This document shows positions 1-5,100 of a DNA stretch of 7,079 nt, one piece after another. How positions within the stretch are numbered: the first letter of the stretch is position 1; every line of letters starts with the position of its first letter. Made by a program: the position numbers and the translations under genes. The stretch covers positions 1 to 7,079 of the forward strand of contig JAJECR010000306.1 of assembly GCA_022821935.1 (NCBI GenBank). The letters are read 5' to 3'. The notes under the pieces are model-generated. The model saw only the letters and a list, made by a program, of their open reading frames with translations, searched no databases and was not told the origin of the DNA. The stretch comes from Candidatus Latescibacterota bacterium (GTDB lineage: Bacteria > JAAXHH01).

Positions 1-1615
1 CGTCGGGTAACGTGGAGAGTCTGTCCTGGATGTTTTCACCCCTCGGCGTAACGATGAACTCGAGCACCGCCCCGCCTTCTTCCCTGGATACGACGAGCCG
101 CAGACTTCTCCCTTCACGCTTTCCTTGCTCTTCCTGTCGGACGAGCGTCAGCAGCGCCTCTTCGCCCACGGCGTCGAGACGGCCTGCCATGGCCACGTCC
201 CAGCCGGACCGCGAGGCGAAGTCTCCGAGGAACGATCGGATTTCAGGCAGGGCGGACATGTCCGGTTCCGTCTCCAACCGGTAGCGGCGGTATCCCGTGG
301 CACTGAGCGCCAGGTTGAGAAGAATGGCCACCAGGCCCCCCGCGGTCATTCCGTTTCGAAACAGACCGCCCGCGAACTGCGAGAAAAACTCCGGGTAGAT
401 CAGTTCATACTGCAAACTGAATCCAACCAGGAAAGCGGCGCCCACGATGAAGCCCTTGTTCTTGTCGAGGCCGTCCTGGATGACGATCCTGAGTCCGACG
501 ATGAAGAGCATCGCCAGCAATACGATGAAGTACGCGGCGAAGACCGGATCCGGAATCGCCAGGACCAGGGCGAACACCTTTGGCAGAAATACGAGCACCA
601 CAAACGCGCCGCCGGTGAATAGACCTACCGTTCGGGCGGCTACGCCGGTGATTTCTATAAGCGGTACGCTCGTTGTGTACGTCGTGCCCGGTACGGTCCC
701 TGCGAGTCCGGAAAAGAACGATCCCACGCCGTCAACGGTCATGGCGCCCTGAATCGATCTGTAATCGACCGCCCTGGACTGTCGCCAGGAGATTCGCTGG
801 ACGGCGACGCAACTGCTGATCGTTCGGAGCGAGACGATCACGGCCACCAGCAGAAAACCCGGGATCAGTACCCAGAAGTCACCCTCGAAATCCAGGTTGA
901 ACCCCGGCCAGGCTGCTGTGGGCAGGCTGATCCAGTCCGCCGCGACAACCCTGTCCACGTCGTACAGTCCTAAGGATCCGCCAACCACGGCGCCGGCGGC
1001 CACGCCGATGATCGGCGCCCAGAGACGCAGCTTCGCGGGGCCTTTGAGGGTAAAGCCGGAAATGATGACTACGGTGACCGCGGCACTTAGTACAGCGCCA
1101 GGTGACACACGGCTGTCCGGCGTCGACGTCAGCATATCGCCCATGACGGGCATCACGGTAATCGGAATCAACATGATCACGGTGCCTGAAACCGTGGGCG
1201 TGAGGATGCGCTGGAACAGCGAGAGCCGCCATGAAAGGGCTATCGGCACCAGGGAGGAAATTACGACCAGTACGGCGAGCAGGGCCGGACCGTTTGCGGC
1301 CAGTGCTTCTATGCATATGGAAATGTACGCCGCCGACGTGCCCATGACCAGGAGATGGCCCGAACCGATCCTGCCCAAGCGTAGGGCCTGCAGCATCGTG
1401 GTCGCGCCGCAGATCGCAACCGAGGCAAACACGGCCCACGCGACGTAGTCTTCCGGTTGACCCGCGGCCCGCATGACGATCGTCGGGATGATCATTACCG
1501 CGGCAATATTGAGCAAGGCCAATTGCAGTCCGAGGCCGAGTGCGAGCGTCGTCGGAGGACGTTCATCCGGTTGATACCGCAAGCCCGATCGAATGACGGA
1601 TCCGCCAGCACTCAT
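1..1615 (-). CDS. Divergent NCS2-family (xanthine/uracil-type) permease with soluble C-terminal extension; 3' end cut by window edge
   Basis: Read from ATG at 1615-1613, the frame is open to base 1 (538 codons plus one base), so the C-terminus lies outside the window. The start is the first possible one: TAA at 1684-1682 lies upstream in frame with no ATG, GTG or TTG between, and CGGGAG (1631-1626) sits 10 nt before it. Residues 1-445 read as the NCS2 inner-membrane transporter fold: the DERPP entry motif (17-21), a first membrane helix with Q31, CGATTMLQ (69-76), VMGTS (90-94), TPTVSGTVIML (139-149), GTVPGTTY (306-313) and IPDPVFAA (354-361), with roughly 12-14 hydrophobic segments. NCS2 proteins normally carry nucleobases or related anions with H+ or Na+. 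Here, by eye alignment, the two substrate-binding Glu residues known from UraA are lost (Arg264, Thr315) and the NAT signature Asn and Gly are Ser316 and Pro318. The substrate is therefore unknown. Residues 446-538+ form a charged soluble tail absent from ordinary members of about 430-470 residues. The family call is firm; the substrate is not. Confidence 0.88.
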   Translation of the reverse strand, partial: MSAGGSVIRSGLRYQPDERPPTTLALGLGLQLALLNIAAVMIIPTIVMRAAGQPEDYVAWAVFASVAICGATTMLQALRLGRIGSGHLLVMGTSAAYISICIEALAANGPALLAVLVVISSLVPIALSWRLSLFQRILTPTVSGTVIMLIPITVMPVMGDMLTSTPDSRVSPGAVLSAAVTVVIISGFTLKGPAKLRLWAPIIGVAAGAVVGGSLGLYDVDRVVAADWISLPTAAWPGFNLDFEGDFWVLIPGFLLVAVIVSLRTISSCVAVQRISWRQSRAVDYRSIQGAMTVDGVGSFFSGLAGTVPGTTYTTSVPLIEITGVAARTVGLFTGGAFVVLVFLPKVFALVLAIPDPVFAAYFIVLLAMLFIVGLRIVIQDGLDKNKGFIVGAAFLVGFSLQYELIYPEFFSQFAGGLFRNGMTAGGLVAILLNLALSATGYRRYRLETEPDMSALPEIRSFLGDFASRSGWDVAMAGRLDAVGEEALLTLVRQEEQGKREGRSLRLVVSREEGGAVLEFIVTPRGENIQDRLSTLPD

Positions 1616-1625
1616 TTGGAAGTTA

Positions 1626-1631
1626 CTCCCG
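1626..1631 (-). promoter_or_regulatory. Candidate ribosome binding site of the permease gene
   Basis: CGGGAG on the minus strand, ending 10 nt before ATG at 1615. The spacing is slightly long. It is the only purine-rich stretch in the right place, and no other start codon exists in the frame. Confidence 0.45.
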
Positions 1632-1675
1632 GCTGCCGCCTGTGTATTGTCCGTATGATTTTCTTGATTCTTTTG

Positions 1676-1704
1676 TTGATTTTAGAATATCCAGACGTTA
1701 TACT
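1676..1704 (+). promoter_or_regulatory. Sigma-70-type promoter driving the free-standing ACP gene
   Basis: The -35 box is TTGATT (1676-1681), followed by a 17-bp spacer and the -10 box TATACT (1699-1704), each close to the consensus for its position. The expected start of transcription is near 1711, giving a leader of about 54 nt to ATG 1765. The region from 1652 to 1705 is AT-rich against GC-rich flanks. The -10 box overlaps that of an opposed promoter on the other strand. Confidence 0.65.
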
Positions 1705-1725
1705 ATAGCCGGTAATCTCAGTCAA
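1697..1725 (-). promoter_or_regulatory. Sigma-70-type promoter driving the permease gene
   Basis: On the minus strand the -35 box is TTGACT (1725-1720), followed by a 17-bp spacer and the -10 box TATAAC (1702-1697). The expected start is near 1690, giving a leader of about 75 nt to ATG 1615. Four base pairs (1699-1702, TATA) are shared with the -10 box of the plus-strand promoter, so RNA polymerase probably cannot occupy both at once. Confidence 0.6.
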
Positions 1726-1750
1726 TCCGTAATCGTTCGTTCCCTTATGG

Positions 1751-1758
1751 AAAGGAAG
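1751..1758 (+). promoter_or_regulatory. Ribosome binding site that decides the ACP start
   Basis: AAAGGAAG lies 6 nt before ATG 1765, the best Shine-Dalgarno spacing of any in-frame start. ATG 1759 directly abuts it, which is too close, and ATG 1747 has no such site upstream. This fixes the likely start at 1765. Confidence 0.7.
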
Positions 1759-1764
1759 ATGTCT

Positions 1765-2007
1765 ATGGCTACGACTGCCGATCGCATCAGAAAGCTCATC
1801 GCGGACAACCTGGAGGTCGACGGGCAACCCATCGCGTTGCCGGATGATCTCAACATCAGCCTTTCGGAGGCCGGCGTTTCCTCCGTGGACATGCTGGCGT
1901 TCGCAAAGATCGTTGCCGAAGATTTCGGCGTGGAATTCACCGCGCAAGATTGTGTAGACGTCAAGAGCGTAGCGGAACTTGTCCGTCGCCTGGACGCCGC
2001 CGGCTGA
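1765..2007 (+). CDS. Free-standing acyl/peptidyl carrier protein (ACP), 80 aa
   Basis: A complete small acidic carrier protein of the phosphopantetheine-binding family, 80 residues, the usual size for a discrete ACP. The helix II motif reads EAGVSSVDMLAFAKIVAEDF (residues 35-54). Ser40 is the expected 4'-phosphopantetheine attachment site, and the usual Asp before it is Ser39. The C-terminal helix (VKSVAELVRRL, about 66-76) also fits. Once modified by a phosphopantetheinyl transferase, such proteins carry acyl or aminoacyl thioesters in the cytoplasm. The gene stands alone, with its own promoter (1676-1704), a good ribosome site, and a probable terminator (2039-2080), giving a transcript of about 370 nt. 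It converges on the PKS gene and diverges from the permease gene. It is not obviously the housekeeping fatty-acid AcpP, which typically has a DSL serine motif and sits with fab genes; none are visible here. A role as in-trans carrier for the neighbouring PKS is inferred from position only. Confidence 0.87.
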   Translation: MATTADRIRKLIADNLEVDGQPIALPDDLNISLSEAGVSSVDMLAFAKIVAEDFGVEFTAQDCVDVKSVAELVRRLDAAG

Positions 2008-2038
2008 GCATGTCTTACGACTGAAGCGCGCGGATCTC

Positions 2039-2080
2039 AAGCCCGTCTGCTACTTCGTCCACGAACGCGCAGACGGGCTT
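2039..2080. terminator. Probable bidirectional terminator between convergent ACP and PKS genes
   Basis: A perfect 12-bp inverted repeat: AAGCCCGTCTGC (2039-2050) and GCAGACGGGCTT (2069-2080), with an 18-nt loop. The loop holds a second inverted repeat, TTCGT (2054-2058) and ACGAA (2061-2065). It lies 31 bp after the ACP stop and 26 bp after the PKS stop, so it can serve both strands. A long U-run is missing on either side (only a short pyrimidine-rich stretch to the right), so efficiency is uncertain. Confidence 0.65.
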
Positions 2081-2106
2081 CTTGCGTTCGACATAACCGT
2101 CAGCGC

Positions 2107-5100
2107 TTAGCCGATCCAGAAGCGCCTGCGCTGGAACGGATAGCCGGGCAGGGAGCGCCTTCGACGGGACTCGCCCGCGAACAGTCCTGCCGGGTGTATC
2201 GGCAATCCGATATCGTAGGCCGTCTTCGCCGCTTGAAGGAATCCGTCCCCTTCGTCCATACCGCCTTCACCTGAAGAAAGCGAGAGGCCGCCGAACAAAC
2301 CCGGCGCCGCAGCGGCTTCATCCACCGATATTTCCGGCCATGCTTCGGCTAAACGTGCCGCGAACTCCGATCCCGGCCCAATCTCTATCAGCGTATCCAC
2401 GGCAAGATCGGCCAGGTTTCGGGCGGCGGTGCTTGAATCATGACCCTCGAGGGTCTGATGGAGCCAGCGGCCAAAGTCCGGCATGTCCGCCGCCCCTGCC
2501 TCGTTTCCTGTAGCGCCGCTGACCATGGCAAGCGACGGTGTCGATACGTTTATTCCTACCAGGTTGGTCAGCGCTTCTTGCACCTGTATCTCTGCAGAAC
2601 GGTTTTCGTCCATGGTCCTGACGGTCTCACCGCGCGCCAAAGCGATGTGGAGCCCCTCGTCGAGGGTGAACGCTCCGGCGGTCTGCGCGGCGGCGATCTC
2701 CCCGACGCCGCGGCCGCAGACCACTCCGGGTCGTACATCCAGGCTGGACCACAAGGCCGTGACCGCGCACTGGAGCCCATAGGCCGCCGGATCCGACCAG
2801 GCCGGATCGTTGATCCTGTTATCCGTCCCTTCCCCGCCGAACAGGGGATCCAGCAGGGAGGCGTCCGTTTCGTTTCGAAACAGTGATTCGCAGTGATCCA
2901 GGACGCCTCGTACAACGGGTTCCGAGTCGTACAGCCCTTTAACGACATCCCGCCACCTGGCGTCCCATCCATCATATACGAAGGCCACTTTCCGCCTGGC
3001 CGCGTCCACGTTTATCCAGTTCGTCTCGACGGACGCTGAAGGCGCTTCATTCGACGCGAGTTCCGCCAGTCCTTCGCGGAGTGTTGCGGTATCGCGAAAC
3101 ACGACGCCGGCCCGGCAATTGAATTGGCTTCTTCCCACGCTCGCGGTCCAGGCCATATCCGCCAGGAATTCCTCTTCCGATTCCTCGTCCGAACCGGTCG
3201 CGAGACATCGGTCCAGCCAGGACAGGTAACTGCCGGCAAGTTCCCTGAGCGCCGCGGGGTTCTTGCCCGAGAGCGGCAAAAGGCGGTTTGCCCGCGTCCC
3301 GGGAAGCAGGTCGTCCCATTGCGGTTCGGGGACGCCCGAAGGCAGCTTCACCGCGACGGGATGCCGGTCGCCGGTCACCCCGTCCCCCGTTTCAGTTGAA
3401 TGAGCGCTGTCGGCGCAAGTCCCAAAACTCTCGACTACCACGTGAGAGTTTGCACCGGATACGCCGAATGCGCTGACCGCCGCGCGATGCGGCCGATCGG
3501 AATGGGTTGGCCAGTCCGCCGCTTCCGACGTCACCCGCACGGGAATTCGATCCCAGTCCACGTTCGGATTTGGTTCTTCGAAATGCAGTTGTTTCGGGAT
3601 GCGCTGACGGCGCATCGCCATGACCACTTTGATCAGTCCGGCGATACCTGCCGCGGACTCGAGGTGGCCGATATTGGTCTTCACCGATCCGATCAGGAGG
3701 GGCCGGTCCGATGTGCGTCCTCTTCCATAGACCGCGGCGGCCGCCTGCACCTCGATCGGGTCGCCCAGCGCCGATCCGGCGCCGTGGGCCTCCAGGTAGT
3801 CCACTTCGGCCGGATCAACGCCCGCTTGCGCCAGCGCGTCTTCGATCACTCGTTCCTGCGCGGGACCGTTGGGCACAGTGGGACCCGCAGTCGCCCCGTT
3901 CTGGTTGACCGCCGAACCCCGGATCACGCCCCAGATCCTGTCACCGGACGCTTCAGCGTCGCTCAGTCGTTTCAGTACGAGTACGCCGCAGCCTTCGCCG
4001 CGCACGAAGCCGTCCGCGCTGGCGTCGAAAGCGCTGCAACGGCCTTCAGCGGACAACATGCCCAGGTACGCCATTCCCGCCGTCAAATCGGGGGACAGCA
4101 CCGCATTCACGCCGCCGGCAAGAGCCATATCCACTTCTCCGATACGGAGGCCGGCCACGGCCTGGTGCACGGCGAACAGCGCGGAGGCGCAATTCAGTTC
4201 CAGGGGTATCGAGGGACCTTCCAGACCCAACAGGAAGGATACCCGGCTCACTGCGAGGCTCCTGTTGGTACCCAGGTAATCGACACCGTCTCCCCGGTTC
4301 ATCATCAGATCGCGGTACTCGCTGGAAGAAATGCCCGTGTACACGCCTGTACGCGAACCCTTGAGCCGATCGGGATCGATTCCCGCGTCATCCAGCGCGT
4401 GCCAACTCGTCTCCAGCAGGAGCCGCTGCTGGGGATCCATACTGCGCGCTTCCAATGGCGAAACCCTGAAAAACCTGGCATCGAACCGGTCAATATCATC
4501 TATGAATCCCGCGCGGCGCCAGCCTTCGTCGCCCTGGTCCGACCCCTTTGGCGATACATTCTCCGATCCGGCGTCGCCACGGGCACCCGTAACGGCATCC
4601 GTCCCATCTTCCAGCATGCTCCAGAAGGCGTTCAGATCTGAAGCGCCGGGAAAGCGACAGGCCATGCCTATGATGGCAATGCCTTCGTTGGCGGTCTGCG
4701 GCACGGCTTCGCTCCCAGGCTCAGGCGGCGCTTCAGAAGCGGTGGCAGCTTCGCTCCCGGCGCCTTCTCCGGTTTCAGGACCACCGCTATCCAATTCCGC
4801 GCCGCCGATCTCGTCGACCAGGTGCGCAACGACCGACGCGATATCCGGATAGTCAAAAACCAGGGTGTTGGGCGCCGTATAGCTGCCCGCAAGCGCCCGG
4901 TTCACCCGGTTCCGAAGTTCCACCGCCATGAGCGAATCCATGCCAAGGTCGAAGAAACCGACGTTTGAGGCCGGCGTCGTCGGCAGACTCAGTATCGCCT
5001 GGACTTCCTCCTGCAGGAAAGACAGGATCAGGTCCTCCCGCTCCGCCGCCGGGGTCTCCCGAAGCCGTGGGAGCAGTTCTTCGGACAGGCCCGGTGTATC

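Noticed and set aside
879..1448. Open frames of about 185 codons on both strands inside the permease gene
   Set aside because: Both overlap the middle of the NCS2 frame, which has clear family motifs and hydrophobic helices. The alternative translations are Arg/His- or Pro/Thr-rich and lack a family signature.
1642..1764. An upstream ATG at 1642 that would lengthen the ACP by 41 residues
   Set aside because: It lies upstream of the predicted promoter and has no ribosome site; the extra residues do not resemble ACP sequence. ATG 1765 has the correctly spaced AAAGGAAG.
1612..2040. A 142-codon minus-strand frame antisense to the ACP gene
   Set aside because: It crosses the whole promoter region and mirrors the ACP. 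The ACP has a ribosome site, promoter and family motif; this frame has none.
3400..4641. A 413-codon open frame on the plus strand inside the PKS gene
   Set aside because: It lies antisense to the KS and KS-AT linker, where all conserved KS motifs read on the minus strand. Its own translation is rich in Arg, His and Gln with no recognisable motif, as expected from the opposite strand of GC-rich coding DNA.
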